DNA of 64,000 nt, taken from Natronocalculus amylovorans. Its GTDB lineage: Archaea > Halobacteriota > Halobacteria > Halobacteriales > Haloferacaceae. The notes below the pieces were generated by a model that searched no databases, was not told the DNA's origin, and was given only the letters and a program-made list of their open reading frames with translations. Shown piece after piece: positions 9,968 through 19,732 of the stretch (position 1 is the stretch's first letter; the number at the start of each line of letters is the position of its first letter). The translations under genes were made by a program, and so were the position numbers. The stretch is from contig NZ_JAKRVX010000001.1 in assembly GCF_023638035.1 (NCBI RefSeq), forward strand, positions 186,001 to 250,000. The letters are read 5' to 3'.

Positions 9968-10639
9968 TCACGCGTCAGCGATATCTTCTGTGGTCAATAA
10001 ACGACGATCGGACGCAAACGAATCAAGCGTCACCCGCGCAACATGTGCAACCGGAAGTGGCCGAACATCACCCAGTCGTTCCGGAACTGCAGGCAACCGG
10101 TCGACTACACGGCAGAGTTCATTTAGCACGCCCGGAAAATGCGGCTGCCCTGGGCCATATACTGGACCCGGACGAAGTACTGTAAGGTCAAAGTTCAGAT
10201 CAGAGATTGCGCGCTCTGCCCGGCGTTTCGATCGGAGATACTCTCGTCGCGCAGTTGGATAATTAACCGCAGAGGAGAGAAACACGAACTGCTCTACGCC
10301 TGCGCGCTCTGCTTCAAGCGCGGTAAGGATCGCTGAGTCACCGTTTATTCGTTCGAACGTAACACCGTCTGTTGGAGACTCATGTGCAGTCCCAACAGCG
10401 TGCACAACAATGTCGCAGCCCCGCAGCCGATCGCGCCAGGTATGTGGGCTAAACAGATCCGCGCTCGTCCATTCAACATCGTCAATCCACTGTGCATCAT
10501 GTTGATGTAGCCCAGGAAGATCCGTCGAGGGACGACCACCTCTTGAGACACTACGAACAGCATATCCATCACCGACTGCTTCTCTGCAGATCTCACGACC
10601 GAGAAAGCCGCTCCCACCAACAACAAGGAGTTTGGTCAT
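9968..10639 (-). CDS. NAD(P)-binding atypical SDR / epimerase-like protein
   Basis: From the ATG at 10639 the protein begins directly with the Rossmann motif (LLVVGGSGFLG, a GxxGxxG type). It later has the HAVGTAH segment seen in NDUFA9/NmrA-like and UDP-sugar-epimerase-like proteins, and VFLSSAVNYPTARREYLRSK, where a Tyr-x-x-x-Lys-like element (YLRSK) is present. Length (about 223 residues) fits an atypical extended SDR, and no substrate can be named. The frame upstream of 10639 stays open but would overlap the divergent peptidase promoter and lacks acidic, haloarchaeal character, so I chose the internal ATG. It shares a 106-bp divergent promoter region with the M20 peptidase. Confidence 0.8.
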   Translation of the reverse strand: MTKLLVVGGSGFLGREICREAVGDGYAVRSVSRGGRPSTDLPGLHQHDAQWIDDVEWTSADLFSPHTWRDRLRGCDIVVHAVGTAHESPTDGVTFERINGDSAILTALEAERAGVEQFVFLSSAVNYPTARREYLRSKRRAERAISDLNFDLTVLRPGPVYGPGQPHFPGVLNELCRVVDRLPAVPERLGDVRPLPVAHVARVTLDSFASDRRLLTTEDIADA

Positions 10640-10745
10640 ACCCTCAGTACACGCCGAGGGTACCTTGTCGTTGTGGTCCAAGCCAACAGACGCGCCGACC
10701 ACCGCAACCCAAAACACCAAGCAGCCGAATCGCGCACGGACGCAC

Positions 10746-12134
10746 ATGACAGACATTGTTCAACAGACGATCGACACCGAGCTTGAGACATATCAATCTG
10801 CACTCTTTTCGCTTCTGCGACAACCAAGTATCAGTACCACTGGAGAGGGAATGGATACGGCGGTCGATGTCGTTGTTGAAACGATCGATCGGTTTGGCTT
10901 CGATCACGTCAAATCAATTGAAACATGCCGGCATCCGCTCGTCTACGCTGAGAAACTCACTGATCCTGAAAATCCAACGGTTGTCTTCTACGGCCATTAT
11001 GACGTTCAACCACCGGGCGCAGACGACGAGTGGGAGTCGCCGCCGTTTGAGCCGACAGTCAGAGACGGTCGTATCTATGCACGCGGTGTCGGAGATAACA
11101 AAGGCCAGTTCAGTGCACACGTGTTTGCGACGCATGCACTCAGCGAGGCTGACGAGCTGCCCGCAGTGAATATCAAACTCCTCGTGGAAGGTGGAGAAGA
11201 GAGCGGAAGTGCAGGCTTATTCGAATACATTGACTCCGGTGCACCGGATATCTCGGATGCAGATCTGCTGTATGTCGCAGACGGGCCGATGCACGCAGCA
11301 CCTGCAACAGCAGCAGATACCGAAACACAGCGAAAGAGCGTGCCGACGTTTGCGTACGGAAACCGTGGTGTACTCTCGTTCCAACTTGATCTGCAAACCG
11401 CAAATACGGACTTTCACTCCGGTAACTTCGGCGGTCCAACACCGAATGCGGCGACTGAGCTCGTGCACATCCTTGATTCGTTCTTTACTGGTGAGGACAT
11501 TGCGATCGACGGCTTCCTCGACGGCGTCAATCCAAGTGATCGTGCTCGCGAGCTTGTTGACAGTATCCCAGTGGACGAACAGCAGTTGATGGATGAGTTG
11601 GATATTACTGCATTGGTAACCGACCGAGGCTTCTATCACAAACTACTGCTTGAGCCGTCGCTCACGATTAACGGGCTCTCAAGCGGCTATCAGGGTGACG
11701 GAATGAAAACCGTCCTTCCATCAAAGGCAACCGCAAAGCTAGATACACGACTGGTTCCGGGACAGGATCCGGATGCGGTGTTTGCGGCGATCAGCGCGCA
11801 TATCGAGGCTCGAAATCCCGATGTAATGGTGACAAAACAGACTGCGTTCGCGCCGATGCAGACGCCGATCGATGCTCCAGAGGCCGATGCCGTCCGATCG
11901 GCGTTGTCGTCCGTCTGGGGGCAGTCGCCGGTGGAGTTCCCAGTGTTAGGTGGGAGCCTTCCTGCGGCGTATTTCCAGAACGCACCGTCGCTTGCGGATA
12001 TTCCTGTCTTTGTTGTTCCGTACGCAAACCACGATGAAGGGAACCACTCACCAAATGAGAACATGGAGCTTGCATGTTTCGAGCGAGGGATCCGGACTTC
12101 TGCGGCGTTTTTGCAGGCGATTGCAGACGAGTAA
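10746..12134 (+). CDS. M20-family metallopeptidase (dipeptidase/deacylase)
   Basis: The protein (462 residues from ATG 10746) shows the M20 two-metal site in order: YGHYDVQP (His and Asp ligands), RGVGDNKGQ (bridging Asp), EGGEESGS (catalytic and ligand Glu) and NHDEGNHSPNE (His ligand). A dimerisation domain interrupts the catalytic domain, as in CNDP-like dipeptidases and ArgE/DapE. It most resembles cytosolic dipeptidases with the YGHYDVQP motif. The exact substrate is not determined. The 38 codons upstream of 10746 in this frame look non-acidic and overlap the divergent gene, so they were excluded. Confidence 0.88.
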   Translation: MTDIVQQTIDTELETYQSALFSLLRQPSISTTGEGMDTAVDVVVETIDRFGFDHVKSIETCRHPLVYAEKLTDPENPTVVFYGHYDVQPPGADDEWESPPFEPTVRDGRIYARGVGDNKGQFSAHVFATHALSEADELPAVNIKLLVEGGEESGSAGLFEYIDSGAPDISDADLLYVADGPMHAAPATAADTETQRKSVPTFAYGNRGVLSFQLDLQTANTDFHSGNFGGPTPNAATELVHILDSFFTGEDIAIDGFLDGVNPSDRARELVDSIPVDEQQLMDELDITALVTDRGFYHKLLLEPSLTINGLSSGYQGDGMKTVLPSKATAKLDTRLVPGQDPDAVFAAISAHIEARNPDVMVTKQTAFAPMQTPIDAPEADAVRSALSSVWGQSPVEFPVLGGSLPAAYFQNAPSLADIPVFVVPYANHDEGNHSPNENMELACFERGIRTSAAFLQAIADE

Positions 12135-12198
12135 GGCCTCTTGTGAACCGGGCTGCCGGTGTACGAATATTTTACCGGGCTCCGCGTGCAGTGCTCGT

Positions 12199-13995
12199 AT
12201 GCACCCAGTCCGTCGATTTCTCAGTATTGACACCATCACTTCGCCCTCATTTACAACGGAAGGTGGGGTGCTGTATCTCTGTGATACAACCGGTACATCA
12301 CAGGTTTGGTACCGTCTCGATCGGCACACCGATCCGGAACGGCTCACAGCCGAATCCGAGCGCATCTCGTTCGTGAGTGCATCACCAACACGCGCCGAAT
12401 TTATATTTGGGATGGATCAAGGAAGCGATGAACATGACCAACTGTTCCGGTACCAGTTGGAAACCGGCGAGCAAACCCCGCTAACCGCAACACCGGACGC
12501 GATCCATCTGTGGGGTGGCTGGTCTCCGGATGGCGATCGGTTTGCGTTCGCTGCAAACAGGCGACAGTCGGACACATTTGACGTTTACATACAAGATCGA
12601 GACGGCGGTCCTGATGATGCAACGCTTGTTTATGAAGGAGAGGGCGGGTTTCTCTCGGTTGAGGCGTGGCATCCCGACGGCGATCGACTCTGTCTTTCGC
12701 GTGCACGATCGAGCGGGGCACAAGATGTCTACGTCTGCGCAATCGATGATGGCTCACTCACGCAGATAAACCGTGCCGAGAACGCCCGATATGAGTCGTT
12801 TACATTCGATGGTGCTGGTGGGCTCTACTGTTTGACAAACCAGTTGGATGACAACATGGCGCTTGTGCGGCTGTCGCTTTCAGATGGGACTGCGACACCG
12901 ATTGTGGATGGGGATGGATGGAATATCGACCACTACGCAGTTGACCGATCGACAAACGCGCTCATCTATACGCGAAATGTGGATGGGTTTAGCACGCTAC
13001 ACGTCGGCGAAATCACGCCCGAAGACACAGTTGCGATCCACACTGAACCGGACATCGGCTCACAGGTTGTTTCAGATCTTGTGCGCTCACCGACTGGCGA
13101 ACAGTTTGCAGTTGCATACTCGAAACGTACCGCTCCACATGCAATCGCATGTGGGAACACAACACCGGATACAGTTCTCGAAACGATTGTTGCCGCTGGA
13201 ACGCTCGGAATCCCAGAACCAACGCTTCGATCACCGGAGGTAATCAGATACACCGCAGCTGATGGGATTGAAATTCCAGCATACTGGACGCTCCCAAACG
13301 ATGCGACAGCGGGGAAGACACCCGTTATTGTGGACATTCACGGCGGACCAGAACACCAACGGCGACCGTGGTTCTACCCGACAAAACAGTTCTTCCTTCA
13401 GCAAGGATATGCCGTGTTAGAGCCAAATGTACGTGGCTCGTCTGGATATGGGAAAGCGTACACACAGCTTGACGATGTTGAAAAACGGATGGATTCCGTT
13501 CGTGATATCAAATCCGCTGTTGAGTGGCTTCACAAGCAGCCTGCGGTTGACCCCGATCGAATTATTGCATATGGCCGATCGTACGGCGGATTTATCGTTC
13601 TCTCGGCGATTACAGAGTACCCTGAGCTATGGCGTGCTGCTGTCGAATTTGTTGGGATCGCAGACTTCGAGACCTTCTTGGAGAATACAGGTGAGTGGCG
13701 TCGGTCTCACCGTGAACACGAGTACGGATCGCTTGAAACTGATCGAGACGTTCTCAAAGAGATCAGCCCGATTCATGCTGTTGAGAAGATCAAGTGCCCG
13801 CTGTTTATCCAACATGGAGCAAATGATCCACGAGTGCCAGTTGGCGAGGCGGAACAGATTGCCGCCGCACTTGCGTCGCGGGACGTCCCTGTGGAGACGC
13901 TAATTTTCCCGGATGAAGGCCACCACACAACCGATCGGACGAATCTGATCACACAGTTTGAGGCTATTGCGTCATTTCTTGAAAAACATGTGTGA
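12199..13995 (+). CDS. S9-family peptidase (acylaminoacyl/prolyl oligopeptidase type)
   Basis: This 598-residue serine peptidase has an N-terminal beta-propeller (repeats such as WSPDGDRFAF and WHPDGDRLCL) and a C-terminal alpha/beta-hydrolase domain. The catalytic elements are visible: nucleophile Ser in YGRSYGG, oxyanion region DIHGGPEHQRRP, Asp in GANDPRVPV and His in EGHHT. Such enzymes cleave short peptides in the cytoplasm. The ATG at 12199 is preceded by a TATA-like ATATTTTACC about 28 bp upstream. The frame is open 83 codons further but that part overlaps the M20 gene. It probably works beside the M20 enzyme in peptide turnover. Confidence 0.9.
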   Translation: MHPVRRFLSIDTITSPSFTTEGGVLYLCDTTGTSQVWYRLDRHTDPERLTAESERISFVSASPTRAEFIFGMDQGSDEHDQLFRYQLETGEQTPLTATPDAIHLWGGWSPDGDRFAFAANRRQSDTFDVYIQDRDGGPDDATLVYEGEGGFLSVEAWHPDGDRLCLSRARSSGAQDVYVCAIDDGSLTQINRAENARYESFTFDGAGGLYCLTNQLDDNMALVRLSLSDGTATPIVDGDGWNIDHYAVDRSTNALIYTRNVDGFSTLHVGEITPEDTVAIHTEPDIGSQVVSDLVRSPTGEQFAVAYSKRTAPHAIACGNTTPDTVLETIVAAGTLGIPEPTLRSPEVIRYTAADGIEIPAYWTLPNDATAGKTPVIVDIHGGPEHQRRPWFYPTKQFFLQQGYAVLEPNVRGSSGYGKAYTQLDDVEKRMDSVRDIKSAVEWLHKQPAVDPDRIIAYGRSYGGFIVLSAITEYPELWRAAVEFVGIADFETFLENTGEWRRSHREHEYGSLETDRDVLKEISPIHAVEKIKCPLFIQHGANDPRVPVGEAEQIAAALASRDVPVETLIFPDEGHHTTDRTNLITQFEAIASFLEKHV

Positions 13996-14054
13996 ACAAC
14001 TGTTGAGTGAAAGTCATCAAACTAATATAAACGGAATAAAAACTGTGGGGCACA

Positions 14055-14891
14055 ATGAACCGTCGAACTGTCCTCTCAGGTGTAGGTGCGATTGGGTTGA
14101 CAACACTTGCGGGCTGTTTGAGTACGGTTGGGCTGGATGAACACACTGCAGCACCAGCGGGAGTTTCTGAAGAAACCCGTGATGACACGGGATACGAACA
14201 GACTGGTGTTGAGGAGATACCCATCGAGGAACGTGTCGGTCTTACATTCCTCAGCGAAGAGGTAACCGCGCGGAACTACCTCACTGAACATGAAAAATCA
14301 GTTGATATAGGCCCGTTGGGGAGTCAACGCGCAGCGGTGTTTATGCTGCTTTCGACGCCGCAAGTGAACGTGCTCGGACAAGAGTTCAATCCAGTTGCAG
14401 AGATGGATACAGCGGAACTCATCGACCTAGTTGCGGATAACTACAATAATATCAGCAACGTCTCGCACAACGCCGATCATGAACAGACGGTCCTCGAACA
14501 GACGACGACGCGATCGGAGTTCACGGCCGAGGCACAGTTTGATAACACCGATGTTGACGTTCGGCTACACGTTACAACTGCGATAGAGCGGGGTGATGAT
14601 CTCCTCGTTGCCATTGGGGTGTATCCGGACGAACTTCATCGTCAAGAGGAAGACAACATTGTTGCACTTGTGCAGTCAATTCTCGCAGACCCGATCGATC
14701 CGGAAGCAGCAGATACTGGAGAACCAGACAGCGATGATGAAGAAACTGACGATGAAGCGTCCGGAGCGGATGACACAAGTGATGATAGTGATGACGGGGG
14801 GAGCGAAGGTAGTGATGATGACGAAGACGGGATAATTTCGGATGATGAAGATGAAGATGAATATGAAGACGACGATGGTCTAGGTCTATAA
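14055..14891 (+). CDS. Tat-exported lipoprotein with acidic tail (DUF6517-like)
   Basis: The N-terminus has a twin-arginine start (MNRRTVLSG) and a lipobox ending LAGC (Cys21), so the protein should be exported folded by Tat and lipid-anchored outside. The central domain (about residues 55-215) resembles an unnamed haloarchaeal family that I would place with DUF6517. The last 60 residues or so are almost only Asp, Glu, Ser and Gly, a likely disordered spacer or cation-binding tail. A TATA-like TAATATAAAC lies about 28 bp before the ATG. Function unknown. Confidence 0.82.
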   Translation: MNRRTVLSGVGAIGLTTLAGCLSTVGLDEHTAAPAGVSEETRDDTGYEQTGVEEIPIEERVGLTFLSEEVTARNYLTEHEKSVDIGPLGSQRAAVFMLLSTPQVNVLGQEFNPVAEMDTAELIDLVADNYNNISNVSHNADHEQTVLEQTTTRSEFTAEAQFDNTDVDVRLHVTTAIERGDDLLVAIGVYPDELHRQEEDNIVALVQSILADPIDPEAADTGEPDSDDEETDDEASGADDTSDDSDDGGSEGSDDDEDGIISDDEDEDEYEDDDGLGL

Positions 14892-14913
14892 TTTCACTAC
14901 TTACGGGAGACTA

Positions 14914-14922
14914 TTTTTATAT
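14914..14922 (+). promoter_or_regulatory. TATA-like box of the second lipoprotein gene
   Basis: TTTTATATC is centred about 26 bp before the ATG at 14944, the spacing expected for a leaderless archaeal transcript. This gives the second lipoprotein its own promoter. Confidence 0.5.
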
Positions 14923-14943
14923 CAGCTGCGATATGTCAATGGC

Positions 14944-15408
14944 ATGCCTTTTTTCACACGCCGACGCGCACTGCGGACGACCGCTGTAGGAGCGACGCTC
15001 TTGCTCGCTGGCTGTTCACGTTTTCAAGAGCCAGCAGCCGAAGAAACTGCGATCGAAAGGCTCTCAGTGGCAAACTTTGACGATGAGAGCCGCACCGTTC
15101 ATGTACTATTACAAAAAGATGGAGAGCCGGTATACTACGCCAACGAGCGCATTGATGCACGCGACCAATCAACGACGAGCACGATCCCTGGGCATACATT
15201 TGATGACGTTCCAAATAAAACCGATATCAAACTGTATACGTGGCGTGATGAGCAGCCGAGGTCCGAGTGGGAGGTGTTCGACACTCGGTCGTACGAAACA
15301 CCGTGTGTGAAACTCTCGGTTCATGTTGGAGATACCCAAGACAATATGTCGGGAAATGTGAGTATCTGGCGCTCATTTGAGTGTGAACAAAACGAATCAG
15401 CAGAGTAA
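14944..15408 (+). CDS. Small Tat-exported lipoprotein, unknown function
   Basis: This 154-residue protein has a Tat signal (TRRRALR) and a lipobox LLAGC with Cys24. The mature part has a beta-rich look (RLSVANFDDESRTVHVLLQKDGEPVYY and similar strands) like small immunoglobulin-like or carboxypeptidase-regulatory-like domains. It has one further Cys pair (TPCVKLS and SFECEQ) that could form a disulphide outside the cell. I do not recognise the family. It follows another Tat lipoprotein by 52 bp but has its own TATA-like box. Confidence 0.78.
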   Translation: MPFFTRRRALRTTAVGATLLLAGCSRFQEPAAEETAIERLSVANFDDESRTVHVLLQKDGEPVYYANERIDARDQSTTSTIPGHTFDDVPNKTDIKLYTWRDEQPRSEWEVFDTRSYETPCVKLSVHVGDTQDNMSGNVSIWRSFECEQNESAE

Positions 15409-15412
15409 GTGA

Positions 15413-15706
15413 TTAATCGATCGAAATTGGGATGTTGTCGTCACCCTCGGCGTCAGCATCGTCATCTGGCACTGAATCTTCGGCGTCTAGCGCTTCGCCC
15501 TCATCGTCCGTTCCAGATTGGAAAAGCGGCCATGCAACTGCGGTGAGAATGAGTAACAGCCCTTCAAATTTGGCAACATTGAGGAACCACTCACGAGGCT
15601 CTGCATCGTCTGCGTTGGTGTACGCAAGTTTTGTCCATATTGAAATCGCTCGATGAGGATAACAGAGTTCGAACATGCCGATAACGCCAATGATGAATCG
15701 GATCAT
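15413..15706 (-). CDS. Small membrane protein, unknown function
   Basis: The protein of 97 residues has an N-terminal hydrophobic stretch (IRFIIGVIGMFELCYP) and a second one (FEGLLLILTAVAWPLF, about residues 47-62), followed by a Glu/Asp-rich tail. This suggests a two-helix membrane protein with an acidic cytoplasmic or exterior tail. The ATG at 15706 is preferred over a GTG two codons earlier. It converges on the lipoprotein gene with only four bases between stops. No family recognised. Confidence 0.65.
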   Translation of the reverse strand: MIRFIIGVIGMFELCYPHRAISIWTKLAYTNADDAEPREWFLNVAKFEGLLLILTAVAWPLFQSGTDDEGEALDAEDSVPDDDADAEGDDNIPISID

Positions 15707-15892
15707 ACACACCTAGTTCTCCGGGAAGGGTGAAAAGTCCGATGGAAAAAATAGAACAATAATGTTAATTATCGTATCTGTCGGTGAAATTAAAGTGCGT
15801 AGAGCAATTACAGAGAGTAAGAAACACACGGAATAATACATGATTTGTAATCTAATGACAATCTGTGTGTGACAATCAATCATTGGTACGCT

Positions 15893-16345
15893 ATGTCAAT
15901 ACAATTATCACAAACAACAAACAACCACGAATTATTTAGTCGGATCCTTGTCATTGCGACCGACGATACAGACGTTACTGAGGCTGCGGAGACCGGTGTT
16001 GATGTCGCAACAGGCTACGGAAGCTCCCTACACGCACTGTACGTTGTCGATACAGCAGAGCATTGGGATATGGTCGTTGAACGGCGTGAAGCATACGGTG
16101 AGGAGGCTGTTGAAACCGTTGCGTCGATCGGTGACGCGCATGATGTTTCGGTCACCAAACACTTCCGGTACGGAAACCCATACAAGGAAGCAAAAGCGTA
16201 CATCGACGACCACAACATTGAGTTAGTGGTTGCACCGTCACCGAAGTACACCGGCTTCGATCGCCTTGTGAATCCAACACCGCTTGCAGACCGGCTCTCA
16301 CGGTCAGTTGATGTGCCAGTGCTTGTTGTTGGTCCAAACAAGTGA
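15893..16345 (+). CDS. Universal stress protein (UspA family)
   Basis: This 150-residue protein has the UspA fold: a first strand (ILVIATDDTD), a central VKKH-type strand (VSVTKHFRYGNP) and a final strand (VPVLVVGP). The usual ATP-binding glycine motif G-x2-G-x9-G(S/T) is poorly kept: the corresponding segment reads APSPKYTGFDRL. It is therefore probably a non-ATP-binding form. The ATG at 15893 was chosen over a GTG at 15869. It lies alone after a 186-bp A+T-rich gap in which I see no gene. Confidence 0.82.
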   Translation: MSIQLSQTTNNHELFSRILVIATDDTDVTEAAETGVDVATGYGSSLHALYVVDTAEHWDMVVERREAYGEEAVETVASIGDAHDVSVTKHFRYGNPYKEAKAYIDDHNIELVVAPSPKYTGFDRLVNPTPLADRLSRSVDVPVLVVGPNK

Positions 16346-16413
16346 TGATTGCCGCACCCACTGAGAGCGAATCCACGAAAGGTTTAGACCAAAAGACGGC
16401 GTAGGCCGGCACA

Positions 16414-18954
16414 ATGAGCCGCGGTCCCGAACTGATTATTACCGAAAAGGACAACGCCGCACGGCGGATTGCAGAGATCCTCAGCGGCGAGTCTGCTGAG
16501 ACAGATCGGATGAACGGCGTGAACGTCTACAAATGGGGCGGAAAGCGCTGTATCGGTCTCTCCGGGCATGTTGTTGGCGTCGATTTTCCATCAGAGTATA
16601 ATGATTGGCGAGACGTCGAGCCTGTTGAACTGATCTCCGCACCGATCGACAAACACCCCACCCAAGAGAACATTGTGGCTGCGCTGCGTCGGCTTGCGCG
16701 CAATGCATCCGCCGTGACGATCGCGACAGACTACGATCGAGAGGGAGAGCTGATCGGAAAGGAAGCATACGAACTTGTCAGAGACGTAAATGACGATGTG
16801 CCGATCGATCGGGTTCGGTTTTCTTCGATCACCAAAAATGAAGTGACAGAAGCGTTCGCAAATCCGGAGGAGCTTGATTTTGATTTGGCTGCTGCTGGTG
16901 AGGCACGGCAAGTAATTGATCTTATCTGGGGTGCTGCACTGACACGGTTTCTCTCGCTGTCTGCTCGCCAACTCGGCAATGATTTCATCTCTGTCGGTCG
17001 GGTGCAAGGGCCGACGCTCAAGCTCATTGTCGATCGTGAACGCGAGATTGAAGCGTTCGATCCTCAAGATTACTGGGAGCTATTTGCGAACCTGACTAAG
17101 GATGCAGGCGCAGGGTTTGAGGCGCAGTATTTCTACCTTGATGAGGACGGCAATGAGGCCGAACGGGTGTGGGATGGCGATCGGGCAGCCGCAGTTTATG
17201 ACGCGCTTAAAGAGACAGACACCGCAACCGCAGATGCGGTTCGGCGGCGGACACGAACCGACAACCCGCCGGCACCGTTTAATACGACACAGTTTATCCG
17301 AGCAGCGGGGTCGATCGGCTACTCTGCACAGCGTGCAATGAGCATCGCTGAAGACCTCTACACCGCAGGATACATCACGTACCCACGGACAGATAATACG
17401 GTGTATCCGGATGATCTCGATCCACGAGAGCTCCTGGAGGCATTTATAAATAACCGAACGTTCGGTGAGGATGCAGAGGCGCTACTTGAGCGAGAATCAA
17501 TTGAACCGACCGCTGGTGACAAAGAAACAACTGACCATCCACCGATCCATCCAACAAGCGAGCTCCCGAACCGCGGTGAGATCTCCGAGGATGAGTGGGA
17601 AGTGTATGAGTTGGTCGTACGTCGGTTCTTTGCGACAGTTGCGGACGCTGCGAAATGGGAACATCTCCGCGTGGTCTCTGTCGTCCCTGACGTTTCGGTT
17701 GCAGCAGATGGCGGTGAGACTGTCGAAGATCTCTCGCTGAAAGCAAACGGGAAGCGACTCCTCGAAGAGGGGTACCACGCCGTATATCCATACTTCAACG
17801 CCGGTGAGACATTCGTTCCGGCTGTCGAAGAGGGTGAGTCACTTGCGGTCTCGGACGTCAAAATCGAAGATAAACAGACCCAGCCGCCGCGCCGATACGG
17901 CCAATCCCGACTGATCGAAACGATGGAGAAGATGGGTGTTGGAACAAAATCGACACGCCACCACACCATTGAGAAGCTCTACGATCGCGGCTACGTTGAG
18001 AACGATCCCCCACGGCCAACAATGCTTGCGCGATCGGTTGTTGAGGCGGCAGAAAAGTTCGCCAATCGGATTGTGAGCGAGGAGATGACCGCACAGCTTG
18101 AGATGGATATGCAAGCGATCGCTGCGGGTGAGAAAGGCTACGATGAAGTTACTGATGAGTCCAGGGAGATGTTGGAGCTGGTCTTTGATGAGCTCATGAA
18201 CGCTGGTGAGGAGGTTGGAAAACATCTCCAGCAATCGCTTAAAGCCGACAAAAGGCTTGGCCCGTGTCCGGAGTGTGGTGAGGATCTGCTTGTCCGAAAA
18301 AGTCGCTATGGGTCATACTTCGTTGGATGTGACGGCTATCCGGACTGTAAATATACCCTCCCGCTTCCATCAACTGGCAAGCCGCTCATTCTTGAAGACG
18401 AGTGTGAGGATCATGGCCTCCGGCACGTGAAGATGCTCGCTGGACGAAAGACGTTCACACACGGCTGTCCGCAGTGTAAGGCAGACGAGGCAGACGAACA
18501 GGAAGATGAGGTAATTGGGGTCTGTCCGGATTGTGGCGAGGAGCATGGTGGTGAGCTCGCAATCAAACAGCTGCGATCGGGCTCTCGACTCGTTGGCTGT
18601 ACTCGATATCCAGACTGTGAGTACTCACTGCCGCTTCCACGGCGGGGTGAGATCGAGATTACGGACGATCGGTGCGAAGAACACGAGCTTCCAGAGCTGG
18701 TGATCCACAATGGAGATGAACCGTGGGAGCTTGGCTGTCCAATTTGTAACTACAGAGAGTACCAAGCCCAACAGGTTGGTGGCGATGAGCTTGAGTCAAT
18801 CAAAGGGATCGGTGCGAAAACCGCTGAAAAGCTCAAGAGTGCCGGCGTTGAAGATGTTAAATCGTTAAAAGACGCAGACCCTGATGAGCTTGCGGGCTCC
18901 GTCGATGGGGTTGGCCCAGACACGGTTCGAAACTGGCAGGCGAACGCGGACTAA
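16414..18954 (+). CDS. topA: DNA topoisomerase I (type IA)
   Basis: TopA relaxes negative supercoils by passing one strand through a transient break. The 846-residue protein has the N-terminal TOPRIM domain (ELIITEKDNAARR; acidic triad around TDYDREGELIG), and the active-site Tyr in YITYPRTDN near residue 322. The C-terminus carries several topoisomerase zinc ribbons (CPECGEDLL...CDGYPDC; CPDCGEEHG...CTRYPDC; a last CEEH...CPIC). It ends in a helix-hairpin-helix (IKGIGAKTAEKLKSAG) that would add DNA binding. TATA-like GGTTTAGAC is about 28 bp upstream of the ATG. Two unknown genes follow in the same direction. Confidence 0.96.
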   Translation: MSRGPELIITEKDNAARRIAEILSGESAETDRMNGVNVYKWGGKRCIGLSGHVVGVDFPSEYNDWRDVEPVELISAPIDKHPTQENIVAALRRLARNASAVTIATDYDREGELIGKEAYELVRDVNDDVPIDRVRFSSITKNEVTEAFANPEELDFDLAAAGEARQVIDLIWGAALTRFLSLSARQLGNDFISVGRVQGPTLKLIVDREREIEAFDPQDYWELFANLTKDAGAGFEAQYFYLDEDGNEAERVWDGDRAAAVYDALKETDTATADAVRRRTRTDNPPAPFNTTQFIRAAGSIGYSAQRAMSIAEDLYTAGYITYPRTDNTVYPDDLDPRELLEAFINNRTFGEDAEALLERESIEPTAGDKETTDHPPIHPTSELPNRGEISEDEWEVYELVVRRFFATVADAAKWEHLRVVSVVPDVSVAADGGETVEDLSLKANGKRLLEEGYHAVYPYFNAGETFVPAVEEGESLAVSDVKIEDKQTQPPRRYGQSRLIETMEKMGVGTKSTRHHTIEKLYDRGYVENDPPRPTMLARSVVEAAEKFANRIVSEEMTAQLEMDMQAIAAGEKGYDEVTDESREMLELVFDELMNAGEEVGKHLQQSLKADKRLGPCPECGEDLLVRKSRYGSYFVGCDGYPDCKYTLPLPSTGKPLILEDECEDHGLRHVKMLAGRKTFTHGCPQCKADEADEQEDEVIGVCPDCGEEHGGELAIKQLRSGSRLVGCTRYPDCEYSLPLPRRGEIEITDDRCEEHELPELVIHNGDEPWELGCPICNYREYQAQQVGGDELESIKGIGAKTAEKLKSAGVEDVKSLKDADPDELAGSVDGVGPDTVRNWQANAD

Positions 18955-18999
18955 TCTCGTGGCCGATTCGACTAAATTGGTTGCGCTCGTACACTACCT

Positions 19000-19731
19000 G
19001 TGACTGTTCTGTCTCTGCTTCGACTATGGCAACCGACTGATTTCGCAACGTGGTACCAACTCGGGGCGGAATACGTTGAGACGGTTGCAGAGGGTATGGG
19101 TTTTGATACCTCGAACTTTGTTGATTACGAAGCCGGTATGCAAGCGCTTGCCGATGGACGGCTTGCAATCCCCGACCAACTTCGCCGATCGATCGCCGCA
19201 GATCTGCTTGCAGATGCTCGCTTTTGTGAGCCGTTCTGTGAGTGGATGCCACTCTGGTATGAACTTGGGCTGATTGGACCAGTTAGATATGCTGATCTTC
19301 GACTGACTCGTGTCGCAAAACCATACTGTGTCGGCGTCTCAGTGCCGGCTCCACGGTTCTCTCGGCCACAAGATGTGCTGGTCGACGGTGTCCCCGCGGT
19401 AAACATGGTATCAGGGTTTGTCGATCGGTTTGTGTTTGCGGATGCAATCTTGCATCTGGAGTGGTTCGTCCATGTCGCCAGAGAGTCAGGTATTATTGTC
19501 CCCCAGGAGCTTGTCGATCGAACACACAAACAGAGCGTTGCATACTACACTGGTACTCGGACAACGCTTGATCGAGATGTCTGTCAGTTCCAGGCGCTGT
19601 TGTTCCAAGATGATCTCTGGGTAAAAAGAATAAACGAGCAGTATGAACTCAACAGCACGCTCTTCGATGTTTGGGAACAAATACTCACTGTCGAACGAAA
19701 CGAACTGGAATCACAGCTAAGAGAGCCCTAA
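19000..19731 (+). CDS. Unknown haloarchaeal protein downstream of topA
   Basis: This 243-residue protein starts with GTG, 45 bp after topA. It has no signal peptide or membrane helix. It is unusually aromatic and Trp-rich for a haloarchaeal protein (LRLWQPTDFATWYQ, CEWMPLWYELG, HLEWFVHV). It is mostly alpha-helical by appearance and has several Cys and Trp but no zinc motif. It is probably co-transcribed with the next gene, since the stop and the next ATG are one base apart. I do not recognise the family. Confidence 0.65.
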   Translation: MTVLSLLRLWQPTDFATWYQLGAEYVETVAEGMGFDTSNFVDYEAGMQALADGRLAIPDQLRRSIAADLLADARFCEPFCEWMPLWYELGLIGPVRYADLRLTRVAKPYCVGVSVPAPRFSRPQDVLVDGVPAVNMVSGFVDRFVFADAILHLEWFVHVARESGIIVPQELVDRTHKQSVAYYTGTRTTLDRDVCQFQALLFQDDLWVKRINEQYELNSTLFDVWEQILTVERNELESQLREP

Positions 19732-19732
19732 A

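Noticed and set aside
11950-12198. Long N-terminus of the S9 peptidase
   Set aside because: It overlaps the M20 gene and is Arg/Cys-rich; the ATG at 12199 has a fitting promoter.
15707-15892. A gene or small RNA in the A+T-rich gap before the first UspA gene
   Set aside because: No open frame with haloarchaeal character and no clear stable fold could be seen.
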